From Antennarius striatus (taxonomy: Eukaryota; Chordata; Actinopteri; Lophiiformes; Antennariidae), in contig NC_090782.1 in NCBI RefSeq assembly GCF_040054535.1, positions 26,078,001-26,142,000 of the forward strand: 64,000 nucleotides of DNA. Reading direction: 5' to 3'. The translations under genes and the position numbers were made by a program. This document shows positions 35,380 through 48,800 of the stretch, one piece after another. Each line of letters begins with the position of its first letter. Position 1 is the first letter of the stretch. The notes beneath the pieces are model-generated. The model saw only the letters and a program-made list of their open reading frames with translations, did not search any database and was not told the DNA's origin.

Positions 35380-35587
35380 GATTACAGTGACCCCTCGATT
35401 ACAGTGACCCCTCGATTACAGTGACCCCTCGATTACAGTGACCCCTCGATTACAGTGACCCCTCGCATAGTGACCCCTCGCACAGTGACCCCTCGATTAC
35501 AGTGACCCCTCGCACAGTGACCCCTCGCACAGTGACCCCTCGCACAGTGACCCCTCGATTACAGTGACCCCTCGTACAGTGACCCCT
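35380..35587. repeat. 17-bp minisatellite, about 13 copies
   Basis: The unit is GATTACAGTGACCCCTC. Several copies are shortened to GCACAGTGACCCCTC (15 bp), so the step is irregular in the second half. Confidence 0.9.
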
Positions 35588-36840
35588 TGTTCCTCGTGGT
35601 TAATGCGTTCCAGGAACCACCCGTGTTTAGAACGACAAACCATTTATCTTAATATTTAGGGTAATGTAAACGTTTCTGACCCCTCCCCATACTGACGTTA
35701 AACCTGACCCCCCCCCATACTGATATCAAACCACCTTCTATCTGTATTACCTTTAAATAACTGATAGATAGCTCCATCAGTTTCTCCTTCCCTCTTCATC
35801 GTTGGTGCTCCTCTTCATCATGTTTGCTTTCAGGAGAGCAGACTGCAGGATTAAACCTGAGTGATCCAGATGTTACCCCCCCCCCCAAAGAGGGCATCAT
35901 GTCCTGTAGTTACTATTGGCCGTTTGGCCACAACATTACCCATCAGCCCCTCCTGGTACTGGGGCCGGCTGGGAGGGGCTGCATCACCTCCATGGGAACG
36001 TCGGGACGCAGCGAAACGGGTGAGGAGCAAAGGACTCCTGATGGAGGGGGTCAGAGGAGGAGGAAGGTGGACCAATCAGAAGTGAGAACTAAGAGCTGAA
36101 CTTGACAGCGTGACCCGCCATAATCTCTTCACATCTTTGGGTCAATTAACTTCATTGGAGGCAATCAGCCGGGGGGGGCTCCTGGTGGAGGGTAAATCAG
36201 ATGTTAAATCACACATTCTCCTCCTGATGTCTCTGCTTTGATCTTTTATTCATCATCTGCTGAAAGAATGCAGTTTTCAGAATCGGCATCCAACAGAGGA
36301 TTGAAAGGAGAGGAATGAGCATCCAGCAGCTACCCCCCGCCCCCGCCCCCCAAATAACATGAAAACAGGCCTCCTTCAAAGGGAATGTTCAGATTTCACT
36401 TCATTTCACGTCAGATGTTTTCTCTTTGATGATCTGAAACTTTGGAGAAGCTCTGGATCATTAATAAAAATCAGGAGGATGAAGTCTGGAAGGACAGGAA
36501 GCAGACGCCATAAATAAGAAAAACTTCCTCGGCTGCAGACAAAGGTTTGCCCCCCGCCCCCCCCCAGGTGAATACTAGGCAGACCGGGGAGCAGCCGACC
36601 CTGAAGTCCTGCATCACCGCTGGAAGTTTTTGTGTTTGCACTTCATGGAGTGTTCCAGTGGATGGATCACCAGCTGGGGGGGTCATCAATACAGCTGAAA
36701 CAGGAAGGACGTCCCACAAAACTCTCGCTGTGGTCGTCCACATGTTCTTTATTCCATGAAACGTAACAGAAAAATAGACTCACATTTATCTTCATCTTAT
36801 TGAAGGATATTATTTTTTACTGAAGAATCACTAATAAAAT

Positions 36841-36841
<1 letters not shown>
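35588..36841. other. Gene-free spacer
   Basis: Nothing recognised except poly-C runs at about 35710, 35877-35886 and 36549-36566. ORFs of up to 91 aa lack motifs. Confidence 0.5.

Positions 36842-36898
<57 letters not shown>
36842..36898. repeat. (CA)n microsatellite
   Basis: About 57 bp of pure CA. Confidence 0.95.
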
Positions 36899-36900
<2 letters not shown>

Positions 36901-39900
36901 AAGGCTTTTCTTAAAGATGTTTGTTTTATAAACCAATCTATTGATTAAATGTTACATAACTGTCTTTTAGGGCCTCCTCCGTCTGTATGGATGGTCCCTG
37001 ATCAATAACTATTCATTTGGTGTCACACAGACGTTCAGGTGGTTTTTCACTCGACCTTTGGTTGACCCCCTAACACGCTGCTTCAGCGTCTGGACGCTTC
37101 CCTCAGAGCCTCACACACACCCTGACTCCTGGACCACTGAAAGCCCTGCTGTGAGGGAAGCGTTAATCCTCGGTAGAAGCAGTTTGCTTTGTGAACATTA
37201 ACCAAGGATTGTGTCCTGCTGGCCTGACAGGGCGTGATGCTGGTGACACTGGTAGTGACTGGTGAGCTGGGTTGTGATGTCTGATGAAGGTCAGCATCAG
37301 TGTGAATACTGGAACGTCCTGTGTTTTGAGCGTCATCAAACGCCTCGTTTGGGGTTGATTTCCCTGTCTTGAAGGTCACTGGGGGGTCAGGAGGAACAGG
37401 TTGGAGTGAGGGATGAGGCCAATGTGTGAAGCCTGGACCGTATCCGCTTACGCTTCCATTAGCACCAGGATTTGAATCTGATATGAGCAGCATGGGGGGG
37501 GGGGGGTAACGGAGGCTGGAACAGACGGGAATGTCACCGAGAGCAGAAGCAAAAATCATTTGATGTGTTTTTTAAATGAATTACTCTTTTAGTCAGAAGT
37601 AAATGTAGTTTACTCCAAATTAAAAGGAGTTCTTCATTCCCAGGCCCTTCAATGATCTGTTATTACATTTGGATTAAACTGAAAGCAGGAGTCTGGTTCA
37701 AATTCAAAACGGCGCTCCTGTAACGGTGAAACGCTCCTTAGATGAAGTGTTTTTATGCTAATAATGATGTGGAAACTTTCCTCACTATGGAAATATAAAG
37801 TTGATGTTAGCTACATATCACAGCTTTTGAAGGCAACTTTACCTCATAAAAGCTAACGCAGTAGCCAAATGCTAATGCCTTTAATGCTGCGTTCCTGCAT
37901 CTGTAAGAGTATAATAAAAACCCTGAGAAAGCACAATGTTCAACGTGAGAGTCACACAAAGCTGGACAAACTTTACAATCCAGCAAATACAATTAGCTCA
38001 TAGCTAACTAGTAAATGACTGAAGGCAGTTTATTACTGTCGTTTAGATGTTCAGTGTCTGAGACGTGAAGCCAGTAGTCTGGCGGTATGGTCACGTGTGT
38101 TTGAGCGGACTTCACTGCTCCTTCAAATAAGCTCCAAAGTGTCTCCAAAAGGCTTCTGACAGATCACAGGCCCTGTTCATCACATGTGAAAGCAGCTTTC
38201 TCATTTCAGTAACAACGTTCAGACTCCACTTGGGCTCCCAGCGGGTTTAAAGCGTGTAATGTTTACAACCGCTTTCTTTTAAAGACGATCAAATTCTGTT
38301 TGGCGTCTGTCTGCTGACCCGTCCATCGCCGCCATCCACGTGACTGCCCACAAATTTCACTCCACACGAGTCTGTGGAGCCTTGGCATAAATAAGCGTAA
38401 TGTGATGTAAGTGGAGACGACGCGGACACACACTCGTGCACAACATCCTGATGAGTCATTTGAGCAGAATGAATGATGCTGCAGCGCGTTAGCATTAGTT
38501 CCCATGGAAAAGAGAAGACATCAAATGTCCTCCTGTTGTCTTTTTGATGTTCCATCTCATCATTGGAGGTGGAATTAACCATCATTTGGGTTGTTTTTAT
38601 TATTTCAGGCGTCTTTTCTAGAAGCATATGATCAAAACAGGGATGTTAGTACTTTCTGCTGTTGATACCAGTGACGCACAAAGGTTTTATAGCATCCATT
38701 AAAACAGGTTTCAATTAGGAGTTCTGAACCATAAACCAATATTGCCCTTTGGTCCACAGGCCTTTAATCTGTGCCGTTTGATGCAGCAGCGCGTCTCTGG
38801 CAGATGTCAGTGAAAACAGCGACTTTGGACTGTAATAATCTTTTACAGGAACCCTTTCAGACCGAACAGATAATGGTGGGTTTATGGTGTGCAGAGAACA
38901 AGACGCTTATCACAGGACTAACTCAGGTTTACAGCCTGATTCAGGCCCTGAGAGTCAACAAGGCAGCGAGCAACACTGAGGCAACCCGGAGTTTGGCCCG
39001 GGGCAGAAACTCATCACCGCCTCGGCTCACGCTGCGTTCCCCGTGTGTAAAAGTGTTGGTGTGCAAAGAAGGCACGAGCGAGCAGTGTGATCTCTGATGG
39101 TTAACATCAGGCCCAGACCACCGACAGACCCCCGACAGACCACCGACAGACCCCCCTGTGGAACCTCAGACAACAACATATTCAGACGTGTTTGACTTCC
39201 AGTCACGGCGGCACCAGAGTTCGTAGAAGATAAAGCAGCGCTTCTGACAAGTGATTTGTTCATTTCTGTTTCTGCTCAGCTCTTTGCAGCATAATCACTG
39301 TTTGTGGTGTATTTACAGCCTTTTGAATGCAGACGCACCTTCTCCTCACCCCCAACAGGCCCGCTGAGGCTCACTAATCACCCAACTCGTCTAAACATTT
39401 GTTTATTTACTCAGTTTATTTTCTCGGTACACAACAGTCCAATGGATTCGCTGGGTTTCACATTTATTTCACAATCCCCAGACCATTTTGTGTGTTTTGA
39501 CCTCATTCTGCTGCAGCTCCCCCTTAATCAAGTCAAATTTCTCCAGAGAATTTCTCCTTCCTGTGGTTGGGGCCCAGAAAAGAATCAGAACTACAGGTGT
39601 GGAAATAACATTAAAAATGGTGCTGTTCCAGTTTTGTCTCAAGACAAGTGTCCCTCCAGACGTCCATCTCCATTGCTAGAAACCTGCACAGGAAAAATAA
39701 AGCACCCTTCCATCCACTGCTAGTGAGAAGCACCACATCACGTACTAAACGTCTGTCTGTTCACATTAATACTGATGTCCTCGCTTACAGGACATTTATT
39801 GGCTAACATCTGAGATCAAGTGAACTTTGTAATCTGACAGGTGCCACACCTGTCAAATACTTTAGTGGTTTTACAACCGAACACAAACATATTTCACATC

Positions 39901-41045
39901 TGTGTTTATTAGCTTTGTTATCCATTAACAAACCCTTTTATGGGTTTTTGTAAATCTAAGAAAAATGTATTGATCATTAACAGACTGACTGTCTGATATC
40001 CTTATTAAAGATGTACAGGTGGGATTTGTGAAGACAAGTACAGCCGGGGTGTCCCTGAACCCTGAAAACAAACCTGACACCGTTTCCCACAGACGGTCAG
40101 ACATTCATTTCATAGATAGAATTATACGACTTTGTGCAACGAGCCCATGACTGAACACTAGCTCATCGACACTTTCAATGTTGACAGGATCAAAAGTGTC
40201 CCAGGGCTCTTCATGCTACCTAGCATGTGGTTAGCCACTGTGACAAAGGCTGTTTCCTATTAACTCCTTCACTGCCTGACCACAAACCACAGCTCAGGCC
40301 CTCACTCTGATGAAGCTCGTCATGTTTTCAGTTCACTGTGAAGACCGACCCATGAATGATTGATACTTTATTAATCCCGGAGGAAATTGTATATATTGTA
40401 TATATTGTATATGATTACATTTTTCATGACATGAACCACTCATCCAAAAGCAGAACATGAGGGAGATGGTGCAGTCTAAACGCTGCTGGAGCTTCATGTG
40501 TTCTAGTCGTGTCTCTGGATTTCATTTCCACCCAGCGGTACTTCAACACCCCCCAAACTGAAAGGCGAATCCCCAGAACCGCCCGACGCTCCTGTTAGTG
40601 GGGCTCTGACAACAGGGCGTGTTTATTTCTGACTGTCACCTTTGGATTGTGGACCTTTGGATTACAGGCCTGCCTGGTTTCTCCAGGCATTTGATCAGCG
40701 TCTACCAGGAAAGAACCATGCCCTTCGATATCCTGTCACCCCCCCGATCTAGCTGGAGTCACCCAGTAGACAACTGAACCCAGTAAGTTCCTGGGTGTCA
40801 CATTAGAACTAGGGGACAACGATGGACGAGTCTCTCCAGTGTGAACCTGAACTGAGGTGTGAGCAGATCTTTAGTAGGCGGAGCCTGATTGCAGATGGGA
40901 TGCAGGTGCTGCAGCCACACAGGTGACAGGAATGAGTGGATAAAGGGAGAACTGGATCTGGTTCCATGATTAGATTAGAATGTATTTAGTCTAACCGTTT
41001 TGGGGGTTTTTAGCTTCCTGTTGTGTCATATCAGACACTTTTGAG
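36899..41045. other. Gene-poor region
   Basis: No coding exon or RNA gene was recognised. ORFs of 158 aa (37083-37559, - strand), 139 aa (39304-39723, + strand) and smaller show no known motifs and no splice-consistent partners. A short GACAGACCACC-type repeat lies at about 39117-39150. Confidence 0.45.
40360..40420 (-). mobile_element. Non-LTR retrotransposon 3'-end fragment
   Basis: TTGATACTTTATTAATCCCG followed by GAGGAAATTG is the reverse complement of the fish LINE tail also seen in glrx2 intron 1. Next to it is a small 11-bp repeat of ATTGTATATATTG. Confidence 0.5.
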
Positions 41046-41095
41046 GCAAGGTTAGATTAGATTAGATTAGATGACATTAGATTAGATTAGATATA
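41046..41095. repeat. (ATTAG)n pentanucleotide repeat
   Basis: Two short runs of GATTA/TTAGA units are separated by GACA. Confidence 0.85.
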
Positions 41096-42449
41096 CTTCA
41101 ATTATTCCAAACTGGGAAATTCTCACGTTGCAGCAGCAGACAAACAAACAGGGGGTGTTTCATGGTCTTGAGTGGGGCCGTAAAAGCTGTTCTTGTATAA
41201 TGTCTGTCTGAAAGTCACTCTAGACCCCCCCACACACATTCATTACTGACTGTCAATGGGTGGGTGTCACTGGGCACGCGGGTATCCTCGCTGTCCAGTA
41301 TGACACGTGACTCACTGATGTGTGTGTCATGAAACGCTGTTGGACAGCTGATGTTACTATTGTGATGCTTCTGTCATGACTACGGTTTGATTCATTCACC
41401 CGTGTCCCCCGGTCTGAGCCATGTGTCTGTCCCGCTTGTGATGACAAACTCTGGTAGAACCTTGAACAGAGTTTTTCTAAATTGTTCACTTTGGAAATTT
41501 CATGAGAACTGCTTCTATCTGTCCTCCCAAGGCTGCCCCCATCATTCAGCCCCTCCTGTGCAGTTATCTGGATTCCTGTGTTTTGTTTTAATGAAACTTT
41601 GGGTGCTAGAAGTTTGTGCACAGCATCAATCTCCTCAATCAGGCAAGAGGGAGTTTAGGCTAAGGTGTGTGCATTGGGTTTCCTTTGTTTCTGTGTGGGT
41701 GGGGCTGCAAATGGATTCTTTTAAAATAAAATGAACTTAGAAGTTGTACTAAATCTCTGTCTCTTTTCCTGATCAATGCTGATTTAGAGTTTATACACCT
41801 TTGCAAATGTTGGGGGCCTCAAATTTATCTGTTGTTGTATTTTCCATCTTAATTTTTCTCCCACCCCCCCCACACACCTCTTGTTTTTGTGTCTTTGGTT
41901 ACCGTCCATCAGATATGAGATTACCAGATGATCAGCCAGCTGCACAGAGCCCTGTCACCCCCCCAGACATCCTCTACCCAGTTACGTCCCACTGCTGTTA
42001 CCCCCCTGAAGGTCTGCTGAAGGACATGTCGAGGGAAGAAATGAGATGGTTTTCAGATGGCTCTGTTCACGCCTGCGTGTGAAAGAGATGAACAAATCTC
42101 TGAAGCTGATGTCAGAATTAATCTATCAGATGAAGGAGGCGTTTAAACCAAACTGGAGTTTGGGGGGAGGGTCTGTACCAGACGGGGGGATTTCACATTC
42201 CACACGAGTCCCAGTTTGACTGTTAACGTTCAGTCTGTGCTCAGAATGAGGAACGATGAGGAACTCAGACTCTCCTTCATCAGTGGGCTCAAGTTCAGAG
42301 TGAAGAAAGATTCCAGATGTGACCCCATCTGGAAAACCTGGAGGAAAGACTTTACAGTCCCTCGTCAAGGCGGTCCAACCAAGACCTCCAAGCCCCCCAG
42401 GAGGAGCCCTCCAGTTTCCTTCTGGAAGGAGAAACTTCCAGCACAACCG
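41096..42449. other. Spacer before the LINE remnant
   Basis: No gene was recognised. A C-rich tract occurs at about 41861-41870 and poly-G near 42184-42189. Whether 42200-42449 belongs to the LINE is unclear; no RT motif was seen there. Confidence 0.4.
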
Positions 42450-42806
42450 CCACATGCAGAATTTTTCAGACGACACCGCGATCGTGGCATCAGGGAGGGT
42501 GATGAGCGGAGTACAGGAGGGTGGTGACAGACTTTGTGGGGTGGTGTCAGCAGAATGAGCTTCAGCTGAACATCTCCAAGACCAAGGAGATCGTGCTGGA
42601 TCCCCCCCCCCCCCCAAAGCCAGTGGTCATTGGGGGCAGGGAGGTGGAGGTAGTGGGGACTTACAAGTACCTGGGGCTGCTACCTGAACAGCAGATTGGA
42701 CTGGTCTACCAACCTGGACTGTGTGAACAAGAAAGGTCAGAGTAGGACGGACTTCCTCAGGAGGCTGGCCTACTTCAACATCAGCTCTGAACTGCTGAGA
42801 CTGTGA
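42450..42806 (+). pseudogene. Degenerate LINE reverse-transcriptase fragment
   Basis: This is the C-terminal part of a non-LTR reverse transcriptase, broken by frameshifts. In order there are NFSDDTAIVA (the F-x-DD catalytic motif, about 42459-42488), then in another frame WCQQNELQLNISKTKEIVLD (about 42541-42600), a C14 run at 42602-42615, then GTYKYLGL (about 42656-42679). A third frame, from 42693, has LDWSTNLDCV, GQSR and FLRRLAYFN, ending ELLRL-stop at 42804-42806. This order matches CR1/L2/Rex-type LINEs. At least two frame changes and one in-frame stop make it non-functional. The last frame continues without a break into the array at 42807. Confidence 0.8.
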
Positions 42807-45800
42807 TACCAGTCCAGTGTCCTGTCCTACCAGTCCATAGTGTCCTGTCCCACCAGTCCATACTGTCCTGTCCTACCAGTCCATACTGTCCTGTCCTACC
42901 AGTCCATACTGTCCTGTCCTACCAGTCCATATTGTCCTGTCCTACCAGTCCATATTGTCCTGTCCTACCAGTCCATAGTGTCCAGTGTGCTGGCATACCA
43001 GTCCATAGTGTCCAGTGTGCTGGCATACCAGTCCAATGTGCTGTCCTACCAGTCCATAGAGTCCAATGTGCTTTCCTACCAGTCTACAGTGTCCAGTGTG
43101 CTGTCCTACCAGTCCATTATGTCCAGTGTACTGTCCTACCAGTCCATAGTGTCCAGTGTGCTGTCCTAACAGTCCACAGTGTCCAGTTTGCTGTCCTACC
43201 AGTCCACAGTGTCCAGTGTGCTGTCCTACCAGTCCAGTGTCCAGTGTGCTGTCCTACCAGTCCACAGTGTCCAGTGTGCTGTCCTACCAGTCCACAGTGT
43301 CCAGTGTGCTGTCCTGCCAGTCCACAGTGTCCAGTGTGCTGTCCTGCCAGTCCACAGTGTCCAGTGTGCTGTCCTACCAGTCCAGTGTCCAGTGTGCTGT
43401 CCTACCAGTCCAGTGTGCTGTCCTACCAGTCCACAGTGTCCAGTGTGCTGTCCTACCAGTCCACAGTGTCCAGTGTGCTGTCCTACCAGTCCACAGTGTC
43501 CAGTGTGCTGTCCTACCAGTCCAGTGTGTTGGCCTACCAGTCCACAGTGTCCAGTGTGCTGTCCTACCAGTCCAAAGTGTCCAGTGTGCTGTCCTACCAG
43601 TCCAGTGTCCAGTGTGCTGTCCTACCAGTCCATAGTGTCCAGTGTGCTGTCCTACCAGTCCATAGTGTCCAGTGTGCTGTCATACCAGTCCATAGTGTCC
43701 AGTGTGCTGTCCTACCAGTCCAATGTGCTGTCCTACCAGTCCACAGTGTCCAGTGTGCTGTCCTACCAGTCCATAGAGTCCAATGTGCTGTCCTACCAGT
43801 CTACAGTGTCCAGTGTGCTGTCCTACCAGTCCATTATGTCCAGTGTACTGTCCTACCAGTCCATAGTGTCCAGTGTGCTGTCCTAACAGTCCACAGTGTC
43901 CAGTTTGCTGTCCTACCAGTCCACAGTGTCCAGTGTGCTGTCCTACCAGTCCACAGTGTCCAGTGTGCTGTCCTACCAGTCCACAGTGTCCAGTGTGCTG
44001 TCCTACCAGTCCAGTGTCCAGTGTGCTGTCCTACCAGTCCACAGTGTCCAGTGTGCTGTCCTACCAGTCCACAGTGTCCAGTGTGCTGTCCTACCAGTCC
44101 ACAGTGTCCAGTGTGCTGTCCTACCAGTCCATAGTGTCCAGTGTGCTGTCCTACCAGTCCACAGTGTCCAATGTGCTGTCCTACCAGTCCACAGTGTCCA
44201 ATGTGCTGTCCTACCAGTCCACAGTGTCCAATGTGCTGTCCTACCACTCCAGTGTCCAATGTGCTGTCCTACCACTCCACAGTGTCCAATGTGCTGTCCT
44301 ACCACTCCACAGTGTCCAATGTGCTGTCCTACGAGTCCACAGTGTCCAATGTGCTGTCCTACCAGTCCATAGTGTCCAATGTGCTGTCCTACCAGTCCAT
44401 AGTGTCCAATGTGCTGTCCTACCAGTCCATAGTGTCCAGTGTGCTGACCTACCAGTCCACAGTGTCCAGTATGTTGTCCTACCAGTCGAGTGTGCTCTCC
44501 TACCAGTCCAATGTGCTGTCCTACCAGTCCACAGTGTCCAGTGTGCTGTCCTACCAGTCCATAGTGTCCAGTGTGCTGTCCTACCAGTCCATAGTGTCCA
44601 GTATGCTGTCCTACCAGTCCATAGTGTCCAGTCCTAACAGTCCACAGTGTCCAGTGTGCTGTCCTACCAGTCCACAGTGTCCAGTGTGCTGTCCTACCAG
44701 TCCACAGTGTCCAGTGTGCTGTCCTACCAGTCCACAGTGTCCAGTGTGCTGTCCTACCAGTCCAAAGTGTTCAGTGTGCTGTCCTACCAGTCCATAGTGT
44801 TCAGTGTGCTGTCCTACCAGTCCATAGTGTTCAGTGTGCTGTCCTACCAGTCCATCGTGTCCAGTGTGCTGTCATACCAGTCCATAGTGTCCAGTGTGCT
44901 GTCCTACCAGTCCATAGTGTCCAGTGTGCTGTCCTACCAGTCCAGTGTCCAGTGTGCTGTCCTACCAGTCCATCGTGTCCAGTGTGCTGTCATAGCAGTC
45001 CATAGTGTCCAGTGTGCTGTCCTACCTGTCCAGTGTGCTGTCCTACCAGTCCATAGTGTCCAGTGTGCTGTCATTCCAGTTCAGTGTCCAGTGTGCTGTC
45101 CTAACAGTTCAGTGTCCAGGGTGCTGTCCTACCAGTCCAGTGTGCTGTCCTACCACTCCACAGTGTCCAGTGTGCTGTCCTACCACTCCACAGTGTCCAG
45201 TGTGCTGTCCTACCAGTCCAGTGTCCAGTGTGCTGTCCTACCAGTCCACAGTGTCCAGTGTGCTGTCCTACCAGTCCACAGTGTCCAGTGTGCTGTCCTA
45301 CCTGTCCAGTGTCCAGTGTGCTGTCCTACCAGTCCACAGTGTCCAGTGTGCTTTCCTACCAGTCCACAGTGTCCAGTGTGCTGTCCTACCAGTCCATAGT
45401 GTCCAGTGTGCTGTCCTACCAGTCCACAGTGTCCACGTGCTGTCCTACCACTCCACAGTGTCCAATGTGCTGTCCTACCACTCCACAGTGTCCAATGTGC
45501 TGTCCTACCAGTCCACAGTGTCCAATGTGCTGTCCTACGAGTCCATAGTGTCCAATGTGCTGTCCTACCAGTCCATAGTGTCCAATGTGGTGTCCTACCA
45601 GTCCATAGTGTCCAGTGTGCTGACCTACCAGTCCACAGTGTCCAGTATGTTGTCCTACCAGTCGAGTGTGCTCTCCTACCAGTCCAATGTGCTGTCCTAC
45701 CAGTCCACAGTGTCCAGTGTGCTGTCCTACCAGTCCAGTGTTCTGTCCTACCAGTCCATAGTGTCCAGTGTGCTGTCCTACCAGTCCATAGTGTCCAGTA

Positions 45801-48800
45801 TGCTGTCCTACCAGTCCATAGTGTCCAGTCCTACCAGTCCATAGTGTCCAGTCCTAACAGTCCATAGTGTCCAGTGTGCTGTCCTACCAGTCCACAGTGT
45901 CCAGTGTGCTGTCCTACCAGTCCACAGTGTCCAGTGTGCTGTCCTACCAGTCCACAGTGTTCAGTGTGCTGTCCTACCAGTCCACAGTGTTCAGTGTGCT
46001 GTCCTACCAGTCCATAGTGTTCAGTGTGCTGTCCTACCAGTCCATAGTGTTCAGTGTGCTGTCCTACCAGTCCATCGTGTCCAGTGTGCTGTCATACCAG
46101 TCCATAGTGTCCAGTGTGCTGTCCTACCAGTCCATAGTGTCCAGTGTGCTGTCCTACCAGTCCAGTGTCCAGTGTGCTGTCCTACCAGTCCACAGTGTCC
46201 AGTAGGCTGTCCTACCAGTCCACAGTGTCCAGTGTGCTGTCCTACCAGTCCATAGTGTTCAGTGTGCTGTCCTACCAGTCCATAGTGTTCAGTGTGCTGT
46301 CCTACCAGTCCATCGTGTCCAGTGTGCTGTCCTACCAGTCCATAGTGTCCAGTGTGCTGTCCTACCAGTCCAGTGTCCAGTGTGCTGTCCTACCAGTCCA
46401 TCGTGTCCAGTGTGCTGTCATACCAGTCCATAGTGTCCAATGTGCTGTCCTTCCAGTCCATAGTGTCCAGTGTGCTGACCTACCAGTCCACAGTGCCCAG
46501 TATGTTGTCCTACCAGTCGAGTGTGCTCTCCTACCAGTCCAATGTGCTGTCCTACCAGTCCACAGTGTCCAGTGTGCTGTCCTACCAGTCCAGTGTGCTG
46601 TCCTACCAGTCCATAGTGTCCAGTGTGCTGTCCTACCAGTCCAAAGTGTTCAGTGTGCTGTCCTACCAGTCCAAAGTGTTCAGTGTGCTGTCCTACCAGT
46701 CCATAGTGTCCAGTGTGCTGTCATACCAGTCCATAGTGTCCAGTGTGCTGTCATACCAGTCCATAGTGTCCAGTGTGCTGTCCTACCAGTCCATAGTGTC
46801 CAGTGTGCTTTCCTACCAGTCCAGTGTCCAGTGTGCTGTCCTACCAGTCCATCGTGTCCAGTGTGCTGTCATACCAGTCCATAGTGTCCAGTGTGCTGTC
46901 CTACCTGTCCAGTGTGCTGTCCTACCAGTCCATAGTGTCCAGTGTGCTGTCGTTCCAGTTCAGTGTCCAGTGTGCTTTCCTAACAGTTCAGTGTCCAGGG
47001 TGCTGTCCTACCAGTCCAGTGTGCTGTCCTACCACTCCACAGTGACCAGTGTGCTGTCCTACCAGTCCACAGTGTCCAGTGTGCTGTCCTACCAGTCCAG
47101 TGTCCAGTGTGCTGTCCTACCAGTCCACAGTGTCCAGTGTGCTGTCATACCAGTCCATAGTGTCCAGTGTGCTGTCCTTCCAGTCCAGTGTACTGTCCTA
47201 CCAGTCCATAGTGTCCAGTGTGCTGTCCCACCAGTCCACAGTGTTCAGTGTGATGTCCTACCAGTCCATAGTGTTCAGTGTGCTGTGATACTAGTTGAGT
47301 GTAATGTCCTACCAGTTGAGTGTGCTGCCCTACCAGTCCAGTGTGCTGTCCTACCAGTCCAGTGTCCAGTGTGCTGTCCTAACAGTCCACAGTGTCCAGT
47401 TTGCTGTCCTACCAGTCCACAGTGTCCAGTGTGCTGTCCTACCAGTCCAGTGTCCAGTGTGCTGTCCTACCAGTCCACAGTGTCCAGTGTGCTGTCCTAC
47501 CAGTCCACAGTGTCCAGTGGTGCTGTCCTACCAGTCCACAGTGTCCAGTGTGCTGTCCTACCAGTCCACAGTGTCCAGTGTGCTGTCCTACCAGTCCAGT
47601 GTCCAGTGTGCTGTCCTACCAGTCCAGTGTCCAGTGTGCTGTCCTACCAATCCACAGTGTCCAGTATGCTGTCCTACCAGTCCATAGTGTCCTGTCCTAC
47701 CAGTCCATAGTGTCCAGTGTGCTGTCCTACCAGTCCATAGTGTCCAGTGTGCTGTCCTACCAGTCCATAGTGTCCAGTGTGCTGTCCTACCAGTCCATCG
47801 TGTCCAGTGTGCTGTCATACCAGTCCACAGTGTCCAGTGTGCTGTCATACCAGTCCATAGTGTCCAGTGTGCTGTCCTACCAGTCCATAGTGTCCAGTGT
47901 GCTGTCCTACCAGTCCAGTGTCGAGTGTGCTGTCCTACCAGTCCATCGTGTCCAGTGTGCTGTCATACCAGTCCATAGTGTCCAGTGTGCTGTCCTACCT
48001 GTCCAGTGTGCTGTCCTACAAGTCCATAGTGTCCAATGTGCTTTCCTACCAGTCCACAGTGTCTAGTGTGTTGTCTTACCAGTCCATTGTGTCCAGTGTG
48101 CTGTCGTACCAGTTCAGTGTCAAGTGTGCTGCCCTCCCAGTTCAGTGTCCAGGGTGCTGTCGTACCAGTCCAGTGTGCTGTCGTACCAGTCCAGTGTGCT
48201 GTCCTACCAGTCCAGTGTGCTGTCCTACCAGTCCAGTGTGCTGTCCTACCAGTCCAGTGTGCTGTCCTACCAGTCCACAGTGTCCAGTGTGCTGTCCTTC
48301 CAGTCCAGTGTCCAGTGTGCTGTCCTACCACTCCAGTGTCCAGTGTGCTGTCCTACCACTCCACAGTGTCCAGTGTGCTGTCCTACCAGTCCACAGTGTC
48401 CAGTGTGCTGTCCTACCAGTCCACAGTGTCCAGTGTGCTGTCCTACCAGTCCACAGTGTCCAGTGTGCTTTCCTACCAGTCCACAGTGTCCAGTGTGCTG
48501 TCCTACCAGTCCACAGTGTCCAGTGTGCTGTCGTACCAGTACATAGTGTCCAGTGTGCTGTCCTACCAGTCCATAGTGTCCAATGTGCTGTCCTACCAGT
48601 CCACAGTGTCCAATGTGCTGTCCTACCAGTCCACAGTGTCCAGTATGCTGTCCTACCAGTCCATAGTGTCCTGTCCTACCAGTCCATAGTGTCCAGTGTG
48701 CTGTCCTACCAGTCCATAGTGTCCAGTGTGCTGTCCTACCAGTCCATAGTGTCCAGTGTGCTGTCCTACCAGTCCATAGTGTCCAGTGTGCTGTCCTACC

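Noticed and set aside
37083-37559. 158-aa ORF on the - strand
   Set aside because: No motif, low-complexity prolines and a poly-G run inside; consistent with chance.
41046-41095. Possible interstitial telomeric repeat (TTAGA/ATTAG)
   Set aside because: The period is five bases and lacks the GGG of vertebrate telomeres.
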